From assembly GCA_029309925.1 (NCBI GenBank), contig JARKND010000005.1:1240001-1304000 (forward strand): a stretch of 64,000 nt of DNA. The letters are read 5' to 3'. Of the stretch, positions 1-7,439 are shown one piece after another. Position 1 is the first letter of the stretch, and every line of letters begins with the position of its first letter. Position numbers and translations under genes: made by a program. This stretch comes from Fulvivirgaceae bacterium JP3-4 (GTDB lineage: Bacteria; Bacteroidota; Bacteroidia; Cytophagales; Cyclobacteriaceae). The notes beneath the pieces are model-generated. The model was not told where the DNA came from. It saw only the letters and a program-made list of their open reading frames with translations, and made no database searches.

Positions 1-2
1 AC

Positions 3-1259
3 ATGGGCAACGTGGGTATGAACGTTAATCAGATTGAAAACAGGAAAGGATTGTATGAGGCCGATCTGGTCTGGGATACGCGATGCGATGTCTATGATTT
101 CCGCGAGAAAACAAATTTCCAGCTGAGGTTTCTGGTGCAGGATGAAGATGCGTGTGCTTACTCAGGCTCTGACACCGTTTCATTCAATCTAAGTGTGAAG
201 TTACCCGGCAATGCCGATCCTGTGATCTCCACGGATCTGCAGCCCGACCAGATTGTTAACGGTGTGTACATGCTCGAGCGAAAGCTTTTCGGCAAACTTG
301 ACTTCAATGTTACAGGTGCGGATTTTACCGATAACGACTTGCTTGTGCTCACGGGTCGCGGTGTAGGCTTCGATATGAATGCGGTGGCTGCTACGTTTCC
401 ATCAAAAACCGGAAATACTACCATCACTTCTCCATTCGACTGGAATCTGATTTGTGAAAAGATCAACCTGACGAGCAAAAGCGAATTTGATTTTCAGTTT
501 GTTGTTAAGGATGACGCAAACAAATGCAGGCTGTATAAAGCAGATACGCTAAACGTTAAATTGAAAGTGTTGCCACCCGACAATGAAAAACCTACACTTG
601 CGGTCGTGAACATGAATCCAGACCTCGACTTTGAAAATAATTTCCAGGAAGTAGTACTCGGCCAGCAGATATCGCTTGCACTGACGGCCACAGACCCTAA
701 CCTCGCTCCGATGGATCTTGTCCGCATCGATCTGATCGATGCGAAGGGAGACAATGAGCCGGAAGGTTATGTTTTTGCAAGTGCGACAGGCACGGGTAGT
801 GTGCAGACAACTTTCAGCTGGCTCCCGGATTGTTCAATCTTCCGAAATGGTGACTACGAAAATAACTACACGTTCAAATTCCGTGCGCTGGACAGCCGAT
901 GCAACACTTCGAAAGCGGATACCCTGACCGTTGACTTCCGCATCAGCGATATTGTGAACGACCTTGATGCATTCATTCCGCCAAACTTCATCAGTGCCAA
1001 CGGTGATGGATACAATGAGTACTTTGCTATGCTGCGTGAAAACACCGAGACCGGAGAGCTTGAGAACATTCTTCCGTTTGATAATTGTGAAGGCCGTTTC
1101 GTGAGCATCTCGATCTATAATCGCTGGGGCAATGAAGTGTTCAGCAGCAACAACCGGGATTTCCAATGGCGCCCCGTGAATCAGGCGGCAGGAGTATACT
1201 TCTATACACTAGTCTTTTCGAACAGGGAGTATAAAGGAAGTATAACCGTGAGGGATTGA
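3..1259 (+). CDS. Secreted surface protein with gliding-motility/T9SS type B C-terminal domain (5' partial)
   Basis: The C-terminal 90 residues match the gliding-motility-associated C-terminal domain (CHU_C type): a segment with IPPNFISANGDGYNEYF, then SISIYNRWGNEVF, AAGVYFYTLVF and a final YKGSITVRD. In Bacteroidota this domain directs export and surface anchoring by the type IX secretion system. The upstream 320 residues form repeated beta-sandwich-like units with recurring DPNL/ADTL-type strand ends, as in large adhesins. The reading frame is open to the window edge, so the true start and most of the protein probably lie outside. The family call is secure; the ligand is unknown. Confidence 0.85.
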   Translation: MGNVGMNVNQIENRKGLYEADLVWDTRCDVYDFREKTNFQLRFLVQDEDACAYSGSDTVSFNLSVKLPGNADPVISTDLQPDQIVNGVYMLERKLFGKLDFNVTGADFTDNDLLVLTGRGVGFDMNAVAATFPSKTGNTTITSPFDWNLICEKINLTSKSEFDFQFVVKDDANKCRLYKADTLNVKLKVLPPDNEKPTLAVVNMNPDLDFENNFQEVVLGQQISLALTATDPNLAPMDLVRIDLIDAKGDNEPEGYVFASATGTGSVQTTFSWLPDCSIFRNGDYENNYTFKFRALDSRCNTSKADTLTVDFRISDIVNDLDAFIPPNFISANGDGYNEYFAMLRENTETGELENILPFDNCEGRFVSISIYNRWGNEVFSSNNRDFQWRPVNQAAGVYFYTLVFSNREYKGSITVRD

Positions 1260-1261
1260 AG

Positions 1262-1300
1262 ATTTAAAATTTAAAATTTAAGATTTAAGATTTAAGATTT
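1262..1300. repeat. Low-complexity ATTTAAR tract
   Basis: Five consecutive copies of an ATTTAAA/ATTTAAG unit directly follow the stop codon of the surface protein. A second loose repeat of TTGAAC/CTTTGAAC words, with a period of about nine bases, lies at roughly 1350-1393. These are simple intergenic repeats between two convergent genes. I see no stem-loop with a T tract here. Confidence 0.6.
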
Positions 1301-1395
1301 TCGCTCATATCACGCTTCACTCAACCTGGGTGCCGACCGGGGATACCGAACCGTGAACTTTCAACCTTGAACATTTGAACCTTAAACTTTGAACG

Positions 1396-2142
1396 CTATA
1401 GCCTGATTGGCACCACGGTATTTTTCTTTACATACGCAACATCTCCGGCCCAGCGGATTTTCAGCCAGACATCTTTTTGTCCGATTACTTCAACGCGGTG
1501 TCCGTCTTTGATAATTTCGACAACGTTGGCCCCGGCTGAAGGTCCGGACATCAGGTATGTTGAAGCGTTGGTGATGATTCCGGTCTGAATCCGTTCACCA
1601 TAGTAGAGATGAATAAAGAGTGTCGCGCCAAAAAAAGCAACCAGGATAAAAGAGACAACAGGTTTTCGTCTGAGGCGGAAGCGTGTATAGAAAGTCAGCG
1701 CAAAAGCGAGGATGAGCAGTGCCAGCACCGCGAAGCTGATATAGTTGTAGCTGTCGTAATAGTTGGTGAGCAGCTTGTCGGTTTCGGAGGCCTCGTAGCC
1801 TTCAAGGTTATATTTTGCTGCCAGTTCGTTCATTTTGTCGAGGGCGGAGTCATCGTGGGTAGCGATGAAGTAGAGGTTGAGGTAGTACATTGCTTCACCG
1901 ATCTGCAGCAGGCCTTCTTTGATGAAAGCCATTTTGAGCAGCATGGCGGGTGTAAACTGATTTTGTTTCAGCATTTCCTCGTAGTGCTGAAACGACTGCG
2001 TGTAGCGTTTTGCCTGAAAAAGTGAATCGGCAGTACGAAGTCTGTGAGAAGAAGTTTGGGCAAATCCTTGCAAACTCACAAAAAATATCAGGATGCCGGT
2101 TGTGGCAAGAAATTTTAAATACCCCCTTTGCATATATTTCAT
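1396..2142 (-). CDS. TPR-like membrane protein with C-terminal SH3 domain
   Basis: An N-terminal hydrophobic signal or anchor (about residues 10-28, ending GFAQ) is followed by a tetratricopeptide-like helical region with RTADSLFQAKRYTQSFQHYEEML. Two transmembrane helices follow (about 135-155 and 163-180). The C-terminal 60 residues look like a bacterial SH3 fold, with STYLMSGPSAGANVVEIIKDG and WLKIRWAGDVAYVKKN. This arrangement resembles BatE-type proteins of Bacteroidota, but no other bat genes are visible, so that is only a possibility. An alternative start lies three codons downstream. Host gene, convergent with the surface protein gene. Confidence 0.7.
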   Translation of the reverse strand: MKYMQRGYLKFLATTGILIFFVSLQGFAQTSSHRLRTADSLFQAKRYTQSFQHYEEMLKQNQFTPAMLLKMAFIKEGLLQIGEAMYYLNLYFIATHDDSALDKMNELAAKYNLEGYEASETDKLLTNYYDSYNYISFAVLALLILAFALTFYTRFRLRRKPVVSFILVAFFGATLFIHLYYGERIQTGIITNASTYLMSGPSAGANVVEIIKDGHRVEVIGQKDVWLKIRWAGDVAYVKKNTVVPIRL

Positions 2143-2362
2143 ATCCTGTTACCTTTGTGGCCTTCAATTACGGAAAAGCCCCTAAAATGGGCAAATAATT
2201 GAGGATCGAGTTCTTAAATAGTAGGCAGTAGGCAAAATGCAATAGGCAAAAGGCTTAAAACCAGTTTAAGAAATGTGATCAACAAGACTCAGAAAGATGT
2301 TCTGAAGAATAACCTGGTCAATTTGAGATTTGGTTATTGGTAATTGAAATTTATTAAAGTTG

Positions 2363-2435
2363 GATCTCGTAGCTCAGTTGGTAGAGCATTACACTTTTAA
2401 TGTAAGGGTCCTGGGTTCGAATCCCAGCGGGATCA
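2363..2435 (+). tRNA. tRNA-Lys (anticodon UUU)
   Basis: A full cloverleaf folds by eye: acceptor stem GATCTCG with CGGGATC (one G-U pair), D arm GCTC...GAGC, anticodon stem TTACA/TGTAA around loop CTTTTAA (anticodon TTT), and T arm CTGGG-TTCGAAT-CCCAG. The discriminator is A and CCA is not encoded. The 3' end of this gene is the attachment site of the prophage that follows, and integration leaves the tRNA intact. Confidence 0.97.
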
Positions 2436-2440
2436 CAAAA
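2424..2440. repeat. Left attachment site core (attL)
   Basis: CCAGCGGGATCACAAAA covers the 3' side of the T stem, the acceptor stem and four following A residues of tRNA-Lys. An identical 17-mer lies at 44573-44589 next to the integrase gene. Confidence 0.93.
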
Positions 2441-2476
2441 AAGGCTTCTAGGACTATCCTAGAGGCCTTTTTCTTT
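2441..2476 (+). terminator. Rho-independent terminator after tRNA-Lys
   Basis: GGCTTCTAGGA and TCCTAGAGGCC form an 11-bp stem (one G-U pair) around a three-base loop, followed by TTTTTCTTTTT. It lies just inside the phage side of attL, so after integration the phage supplies the terminator of the host tRNA. Confidence 0.85.
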
Positions 2477-2520
2477 TTCCATATCACCGGTTATATCACG
2501 GTCGCTCCCGATTTAAAAGT

Positions 2521-2533
2521 TAGGACTTCTTAG
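2521..2533. promoter_or_regulatory. Putative integrase arm-binding site at attL
   Basis: TAGGACTTCTTAG matches, at 12 of 13 positions, the reverse complement of the CTAAGAAG(C/T)ACTA core of two direct repeats beside attR. It lies about 85 bp inside attL and overlaps the stop codon of the first phage gene. Arm-type sites in this arrangement are typical of tyrosine-recombinase phages; binding here is inferred. Confidence 0.5.
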
Positions 2534-2904
2534 ATTCTTTTAAGTTTCAGAAACACCTCGTGCTGCGCTTCATAAATCGGTAGAGTCTCGTCAGTCATCG
2601 TGTATTGTAATTCAGTCATCGCTTGGTTGGCAGTTACTTGTGCTAGCGATGTCAACATATTAACATACTTCACGAAGCTGTCGATTTGTCGATTTAGCTG
2701 AGTCTGCAAATTGTTTAACCTATATTCAGCGTCAAGTGTGTCAGCCTCGTCATCGACCGTGACTACAAACTCCTGAGTGTACTCATTATCATTGAAATAG
2801 AAATGATAAACTTTTCTACCGCTTCTGTCCTTTATCTGTTTTGCGATTTGCGCTACAACTGAGGTGTTGTTCAAAAGCTTCGTAATTTTGCTTTTCTTAG
2901 TCAT
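2530..2904 (-). CDS. Unknown small phage protein (124 aa)
   Basis: I do not recognise a family. The protein has a basic, helical N-terminus, a central beta-rich part (KVYHFYFNDNEYTQEFVVTVDDE) and a long helical region likely to form a coiled coil (LDAEYRLNNLQTQLNRQIDSF is its core). It is the last gene of a tightly packed leftward cluster; its start overlaps the stop of the gene before it by four bases (ATGA), which implies translational coupling. By position it belongs to the early or lysogeny-side genes next to attL. No function is assigned. Confidence 0.6.
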   Translation of the reverse strand: MTKKSKITKLLNNTSVVAQIAKQIKDRSGRKVYHFYFNDNEYTQEFVVTVDDEADTLDAEYRLNNLQTQLNRQIDSFVKYVNMLTSLAQVTANQAMTELQYTMTDETLPIYEAQHEVFLKLKRI

Positions 2905-3200
2905 GATTGCCTCCTTTTCTTTTCGACTTTTAAATCTCCACTGTTAATAAGATGCTGAGCAACCAAGTCAAGGATGTGTACTTTTGTTAAGTCCACCTTG
3001 CCGTCATAAATGGAACGCATAGTATTATAAGCGATACTTGACAAACGGGATAGAGCATATTCCATTTGTACTTTTTTAGATTCGTCAGTTGATAGAGACC
3101 AAATCCATTCAAAGTCCGCTTCCAAACGAGTTTTTGCATGATCATAAAAGAGGTTGGCCACTTCATCAGTTGAGCTTGCTCTGTCAAAAAGTTTACTCAT
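2901..3200 (-). CDS. Unknown small phage protein (99 aa)
   Basis: Acidic, mostly helical protein with no recognised motif. It overlaps the next gene by four bases (ATGA) and the preceding gene by four, so the cluster is clearly one transcript. The C-terminus is basic (KVEKKRRQS), which could contact nucleic acid. No membrane segment or signal peptide is visible. Confidence 0.6.
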   Translation of the reverse strand: MSKLFDRASSTDEVANLFYDHAKTRLEADFEWIWSLSTDESKKVQMEYALSRLSSIAYNTMRSIYDGKVDLTKVHILDLVAQHLINSGDLKVEKKRRQS

Positions 3201-3691
3201 GACTGTTCGCCCTCCCTTGCGCTATCCTTTTTAAGTTTGATGCTGTGTAATATTGAACTAAAAAATCCACCCATCAACGCTATTCGATTAAAGAGGTCTT
3301 CATTCTCACAACCACCTTCGATAAGACTTGCTGCGACATCTAATAGAAGCTCTTCGTCAGCATAAGTATGTAGTTGCACAAATTCCCCGTCAGTTGTGAT
3401 ACCCCAAACCATACCTCCATCTGACCTAACAGCCTTTGTAATTGCTTGCAGCATATTTTCGCCAGCTTCCTCTTTCATTGCATCATGAAGCTCATTTACA
3501 GCGATTTTATTGCCTTCGTCATCAACGAGATCGAAAAAGTAGCCTTCAATGTTTCCAGCATTATCGAATTTTGTTTCGGACATTTTTAATCGCACTGCAT
3601 TTTCAAATTCGAATGAAATTTTTTGATCTTCTGAAATAAGTTTGCCATTAACTCCATGTCTTTCTTGGAATCTTCTCATTCTCCTATTCAT
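3197..3691 (-). CDS. Unknown small phage protein (164 aa)
   Basis: Starts with a short arginine-rich stretch (MNRRMRRFQERHGVNG), then alternates strands and helices (FDNAGNIEGYFFDLVDDEGNKI). The middle has DGGMVWGITTDGEFVQLHTYADEE, which reads like a small beta domain, and the C-terminus is basic and helical. I recognise no family. It overlaps both neighbours by four to eight bases, consistent with a coupled operon. Confidence 0.6.
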   Translation of the reverse strand: MNRRMRRFQERHGVNGKLISEDQKISFEFENAVRLKMSETKFDNAGNIEGYFFDLVDDEGNKIAVNELHDAMKEEAGENMLQAITKAVRSDGGMVWGITTDGEFVQLHTYADEELLLDVAASLIEGGCENEDLFNRIALMGGFFSSILHSIKLKKDSAREGEQS

Positions 3692-3926
3692 AGGACACCG
3701 CCTTTCTCTTTTGCTGAATTAAACTGAAGAGTTCTTCAACAGTGTACAAGTCAATCAACTTCTGCACAACTGCTGATGCGGTGGGTGGAAAATCTTCGTT
3801 GTAAAGCTTTGTGACCTTATAAAGCTTATCTACAACTTTTGGATTTGAGATCGTTACGATCTGTCGTTTTGTGGTGGAGTGGGATGCATCGACTATCTCA
3901 GCATTGCCCGTTGTGTTTGAATTCAT
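3684..3926 (-). CDS. Ribbon-helix-helix-like small protein (80 aa)
   Basis: A predicted strand (RQIVTISNP) followed by two helices (KVVDKLYKVTKLYN and ASAVVQKLIDLYTVEELF) fits a ribbon-helix-helix DNA-binding fold. It is the first gene of the four-gene leftward cluster, a usual position for a regulator. The same strand-helix-helix outline recurs in three other small proteins of this prophage. No catalytic motif is present. The DNA-binding role is inferred from pattern only. Confidence 0.6.
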   Translation of the reverse strand: MNSNTTGNAEIVDASHSTTKRQIVTISNPKVVDKLYKVTKLYNEDFPPTASAVVQKLIDLYTVEELFSLIQQKRKAVSYE

Positions 3927-3988
3927 GATTCAAAGTTGGAGCAATAACGAAGAATAGAACAGAGCAAAACTGCGCAAAACTGCGCAAG

Positions 3989-4426
3989 CTATCTGAGCTT
4001 GTTTACTTCTTTGTACAACTTGATGAAATTCCTTAGATGGTATTCGTAAACTCTACCGTCTTTGCGAATATGCTTATCAGTTATCAAAGCGTTATGTTTC
4101 TCTTTGAATCCTTCTATATGTCTTCTGGATTTCTTAAGCTGCTGCATCAACTCCTCGATCGGTACCCAACTATTCTCTTCGTCATACTCTTTTCGGAAAT
4201 TAGCAGCAACATCTGTCAACTTGTATGAGAATCTTTTAAAAGTATTAAAGCCGATTAGATTATATTTTTTCCTGGTACCATCTTCAACGCCTGACAAACC
4301 ATACTTCGCACTATCAATTAGAAAATCTACAATGTCCTGCGTTTGCAGGTCATCAAATTCAAAACCTTCGATTAGAGAGATAATAGCGAGGCGGTGCTTG
4401 TTTGAGAGGTTTGATTTCTCAGGCAT
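3989..4426 (-). CDS. Unknown phage protein with possible winged-helix part (145 aa)
   Basis: Helical, charged protein with no recognised family. The C-terminal half (WVPIEELMQQLKKSRRHIEGFKEKH, then YEYHLRNFIKLYKEVNKL) reads like a helix-turn-helix followed by a further helix, so DNA binding is possible. It stands 63 bases upstream of the four-gene cluster and 12 bases downstream of another small gene, and probably shares their transcript. Confidence 0.55.
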   Translation of the reverse strand: MPEKSNLSNKHRLAIISLIEGFEFDDLQTQDIVDFLIDSAKYGLSGVEDGTRKKYNLIGFNTFKRFSYKLTDVAANFRKEYDEENSWVPIEELMQQLKKSRRHIEGFKEKHNALITDKHIRKDGRVYEYHLRNFIKLYKEVNKLR

Positions 4427-4438
4427 GAGTAATAGGGT

Positions 4439-4759
4439 TTAATTCCCTAATTTAGAAAAATGTTCGTGATATGCTTTTTCGTCCGCAATAATAAGATAAA
4501 GTGATGGCGAATTTGGATGTTGCAAATCTGCTAAAGCAAGTTGATAGATTTTTCCTAATTGCTTTGGAAGAATTACTCCGTTGTATTTTTCGTACCATTC
4601 AATACGCGATAAGATTGCTCTGCGAAACTGTTCATTAGTCGGCAATTTTTCCCAATGATAAATTCTTCGCCATGCGTTAAATAAATCATCCCAATCTTCA
4701 TAGCATTGGTAAAATCCTTTTGCCAGAACATCATACATCGAATAAGTTGGTGTTTTCAT
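4439..4759 (-). CDS. Unknown small phage protein (106 aa)
   Basis: Rich in aromatic residues (YSMYDVLAKGFYQCYEDWDD, WRRIYHWEK), which suggests a compact helical fold. No known motif, signal or membrane segment is seen. It is the promoter-proximal gene of the leftward early cluster, divergent from the small membrane-protein gene that starts 52 bases away, so the short gap between them should hold back-to-back promoters. Confidence 0.55.
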   Translation of the reverse strand: MKTPTYSMYDVLAKGFYQCYEDWDDLFNAWRRIYHWEKLPTNEQFRRAILSRIEWYEKYNGVILPKQLGKIYQLALADLQHPNSPSLYLIIADEKAYHEHFSKLGN

Positions 4760-4810
4760 ATGTGTTATCTATTTGTCCATAAATCTTTAAGTCGGACAGA
4801 TATATAAAGA

Positions 4811-5041
4811 ATGAAAGCACGTATCAAAACTATTAAAGCCAGCATTCTTGGGATAGTCCTAATTGGCGTTGCATTGTATCTTATCATAACTTCAAATGAC
4901 TACAACGTTTCAGTTGTCACAGGCTTACTGATTTCAGGCGTCATGTTGTTCTTTGTGCCTGACAAATTCATTAACCTGTTAGAAAAAGCTGTGATCGGCA
5001 GAGTGATAAATGTTGGAAAGAAAGACGAGAATGAGGTATAA
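4811..5041 (+). CDS. Small two-helix membrane protein (76 aa)
   Basis: Two hydrophobic segments are clear: about residues 11-26 (ASILGIVLIGVALYLII) and 36-52 (VVTGLLISGVMLFFVP). A positively charged N-terminus suggests the ends face the cytoplasm. It is a single rightward gene among leftward ones, with its own terminator behind it, which is typical of lysogenic accessory genes. A role in exclusion or membrane modification is possible but not shown. Confidence 0.6.
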   Translation: MKARIKTIKASILGIVLIGVALYLIITSNDYNVSVVTGLLISGVMLFFVPDKFINLLEKAVIGRVINVGKKDENEV

Positions 5042-5075
5042 AAAAAGAGTCCTGCATTTCTGCAAGACTCTTAAC
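5041..5075 (+). terminator. Hairpin terminator ahead of the left pentamer array
   Basis: AAGAGTC and GACTCTT, extended inward by TGCA/TGCA across one mismatch, close a TTTC loop; A residues precede and TTAACTTT follows. It overlaps the stop codon of the small membrane-protein gene and immediately precedes the NNACC array. A similar hairpin sits at the same relative place beside the right array. Confidence 0.75.
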
Positions 5076-5086
5076 TTTATGGATAA

Positions 5087-5264
5087 ATCCTCACCTTACT
5101 TACACCTCACCATCCACACCTAACCTTAGCGAACCGAAGCTTACCATACCTGCCATACCGAACCGTACCTCCAACAGAACCAAGCTCACCTAACCACACC
5201 TTACCTGCCGTACCATATCTCAACGCAGCCCAACTAGCCAAGCCACATCGTACCTTACCTGCCA
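5087..5264 (+). repeat. Degenerate pentanucleotide array (NNACC)n, left copy
   Basis: About 175 bases show a five-base periodicity in which most units read NNACC or a one-base variant (TAACC, TTACC, ATACC, GAACC, GTACC, ACACC). The strand has almost no G outside isolated units. A few insertions shift the phase. It occupies the whole gap between two convergent genes. The units are not identical, there are no spacers, and no reading frame is supported, so it is neither CRISPR nor coding. An inverted counterpart lies at 11306-11440. Confidence 0.85.
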
Positions 5265-5268
5265 AAAA

Positions 5269-5754
5269 TTAAAGTGATGCAATTATAGGCGTCACTTGAT
5301 TGACAATATCTTGTAGCTTTTCGTAAGCAACATATTTTTTCTGCCAATAAACCAATTCACGCTTCGCTTTCTCCTTTACAAATTGAAAGTCTTCAGGATT
5401 AGCAATAATTTCATGATACGATTTGTAGGACTGCTTCTTATCCTGCGAATTCTTGCAAATTTCAAAAACAGGAACGTGTACAACTTCATTACCACTTCGA
5501 ATAATGGTGACTTCTAAATTGTTTATGACTGATCGAGCTTGTTGCAGTCGATAATTATGTGCGGCTTTAGTATCGTCCCATTGAAATACTGGATGAAACA
5601 CCGAACTTGGTGGTTTAGCCTCCTGCACTAATACTTCAGCGGTCAAAACACCATACACTGACTTGATTCTTTGCAACTCTTTATTAGCATGCTCTGGATC
5701 GATACCTTTTGCAAGCGCGCGTATGCGCCAATTATATTCTACTTGTTCTTCCAT
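5269..5754 (-). CDS. Conserved phage protein of unknown function (161 aa)
   Basis: Contains VYGVLTAEVLVQEAKPPSSVFH followed by a HPVFQWDDTKAAHNYRLQQAR segment. From memory, this pattern (a leading helical part, then HP-x-F-x-WDD and YR-x-x-QAR) recurs in a family of phage proteins of unknown function, usually beside a gene like the one upstream here. The C-terminal half is a long charged helix. It follows the upstream gene by three bases, so the two are almost certainly co-transcribed. Role unknown, probably in DNA metabolism by position. Confidence 0.65.
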   Translation of the reverse strand: MEEQVEYNWRIRALAKGIDPEHANKELQRIKSVYGVLTAEVLVQEAKPPSSVFHPVFQWDDTKAAHNYRLQQARSVINNLEVTIIRSGNEVVHVPVFEICKNSQDKKQSYKSYHEIIANPEDFQFVKEKAKRELVYWQKKYVAYEKLQDIVNQVTPIIASL

Positions 5755-5757
5755 AAA

Positions 5758-6345
5758 TTATACAGCCAAATCGTATCGTCCATACTGCATTTTTGTTCTT
5801 TCAGGTCTGCCTTCACCAATACCACAACCATATCCACCTGCACGAATCATTTGTAAAAGTCTATCTTGTGAAATAACACCTGCGTTATACTCAATCACAA
5901 GATTTGCAGACCATTCAACGTACTCTGGTCTATAACGAACATCAGCAACGCCCATTCCGATTTTAACCATGTCAGTTCTCTTCCGACTTTCACCGTAAAT
6001 TCTGACAAGCTGTGTTTCTGGACAATCCGCGACAATGAAGATACTTGTCTGCGCATCTTTCATTACTTCACCTATTAATTTTCCACCACGAATAATCGAA
6101 GCTTTAAATCCACTGGCAGGAAAACCTTCCCAAGTATTTGTTGCATCGTAATGTTTCGCTAATTCGACCTCTTCTTCAGGATTTCGAATGTCATGCTTTT
6201 TATTCTTAGCAACGCCTTGTTGTTTGTCCTCAATTGCCTTTCTCATTTTCTCAGAAAATTTGTGGACGATAAGTGGAGAAATTCCCTTGATAGGAATACT
6301 GACTTTAACGATGTCGAAGTCTTTTAATTCTGATTTTTTACCCAT
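5758..6345 (-). CDS. Conserved phage protein with RAMP-like glycine-rich loop (195 aa)
   Basis: Begins with a strand and SPLIVHKFSEK, continues with GFPASGFKASIIRGGK, and ends with a glycine-rich segment GGYGCGIGEGRPERTK followed by a short terminal strand. These features occur in a phage family of unknown function that I recall as a partner of the downstream gene. The order strand, PASGFK-like loop and late G-rich loop resembles RAMP (Cas5/Cas7-like) folds, but that is a structural guess. No catalytic residues stand out. Confidence 0.6.
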   Translation of the reverse strand: MGKKSELKDFDIVKVSIPIKGISPLIVHKFSEKMRKAIEDKQQGVAKNKKHDIRNPEEEVELAKHYDATNTWEGFPASGFKASIIRGGKLIGEVMKDAQTSIFIVADCPETQLVRIYGESRKRTDMVKIGMGVADVRYRPEYVEWSANLVIEYNAGVISQDRLLQMIRAGGYGCGIGEGRPERTKMQYGRYDLAV

Positions 6346-6475
6346 AAAATTTGTTTTAAAGTTGGGTAAAATTAGAACCGAGAAGTGAGCGGTTACATAA
6401 GAGAAATGCCATCTTGAAAATATTTGTACAAGAGTATATTTTCTGCAAGCATTACAAAATGTGTATCTTTATAAT

Positions 6476-7072
6476 ATGGAAAGCCTCGCTAAACTTCTCT
6501 TCGATTTTGACAAATTGCCAGCACGACTAGTAATGATTGTTTTTTTTCTAAGTGCAATTTTACTTTTCGTGCCTCCCGACTTCTTGCAAAAAATACAACT
6601 TGCAAAATTCAATGAATCATTCGGTCATTGGGTTGGAATATCATTCATATCATCAATGGCATTTTTGATTGTATCAATCATTACAAGTGTGAATGCATAT
6701 TTCAAGACAAATAGTTGGCGAAAAGAGTACAAAGAAAATATTCGTCAAAGCATAATCAATTTAGACCCATTGGAACGCTCTATATTAAGAGAGTTCTTTT
6801 TGCAAGGTGGTTGGACTATCAATATGCCAATGGATCATCCTTCAGTTGTAGGTTTACAAGACAAACACATCATCCGAATTCCACAATCTCAAACAGGATC
6901 GTACTTTATTAATGGTACTGATATGCCATTTACTTTAACAGATGAAGCGAAGAAAGTTTTGATGCCAAACTTGACGTTAATTGGCATGAAAGCTAAGATT
7001 GACCCAAACGACCAAGAAGAAAAGCAACGATTGCTTGGTATGCGGCCACCGTGGATCAGAAATAGATTTTGA
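6476..7072 (+). CDS. SieB-like superinfection exclusion membrane protein
   Basis: Two hydrophobic helices occupy about residues 15-35 (LVMIVFFLSAILLFVPP) and 55-75 (WVGISFISSMAFLIVSIIT), followed by a soluble domain of about 110 residues with LDPLERSILREFF. This layout and wording match the superinfection exclusion protein B family of phage lysogens, which blocks growth of related phages from the membrane. An upstream in-frame GTG would add five residues; the ATG was preferred. It is a lone rightward gene among leftward ones, as expected for a lysogenically expressed accessory gene. Confidence 0.6.
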   Translation: MESLAKLLFDFDKLPARLVMIVFFLSAILLFVPPDFLQKIQLAKFNESFGHWVGISFISSMAFLIVSIITSVNAYFKTNSWRKEYKENIRQSIINLDPLERSILREFFLQGGWTINMPMDHPSVVGLQDKHIIRIPQSQTGSYFINGTDMPFTLTDEAKKVLMPNLTLIGMKAKIDPNDQEEKQRLLGMRPPWIRNRF

Positions 7073-7075
7073 ATC

Positions 7076-7435
7076 TTACGGACGAAATTTCTTAAGGTGC
7101 ACATCGTCCGAATTTTTCTGTTTGAGAAAATACTTACGAATAGTCTTTCCGACCGAGCTATCTATCGAGTATATTTTAAGGAACAATTCTCTTGCAATAG
7201 TTAGATTGCTGGAAATATCCTCCGACAACAATGATGAGTCTTTTGCTTTCTCGACATAAGTATGATAGAGCAAAATCTGTTTTGCTAAATATGGATCAAC
7301 TTTATCAAAGTCTAATTCCAATCCAGCTACATTTTTGAGAATATCTTTGTCGTGCTTCGTAAAGTGATATTCTTTAGCTAGTTGTTTCACTCTTTCTATT
7401 TCATCCAAGTAGTCTAATTCGTCAATAAAATTCAT
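7076..7435 (-). CDS. Unknown small helical phage protein (119 aa)
   Basis: Entirely helical and charged (DELDYLDEIERVKQLAKEYHF, KDILKNVAGLELDFDKVDP), with no recognised motif and no membrane segment. Its 3' end lies three bases from the end of the exclusion-like gene, so the two genes are convergent with no room for a terminator between them. Its start borders the structured non-coding region at 7440-7769. Confidence 0.5.
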   Translation of the reverse strand: MNFIDELDYLDEIERVKQLAKEYHFTKHDKDILKNVAGLELDFDKVDPYLAKQILLYHTYVEKAKDSSLLSEDISSNLTIARELFLKIYSIDSSVGKTIRKYFLKQKNSDDVHLKKFRP

Positions 7436-7439
7436 AATG

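Noticed and set aside
2217-2260. AGTAGGCA-like repeat before the tRNA
   Set aside because: Short, imperfect simple repeat without dyads or neighbours that would give it meaning.
5087-5264. Pentamer array as a CRISPR
   Set aside because: Units are five bases long with no spacers, and no Cas genes are present.
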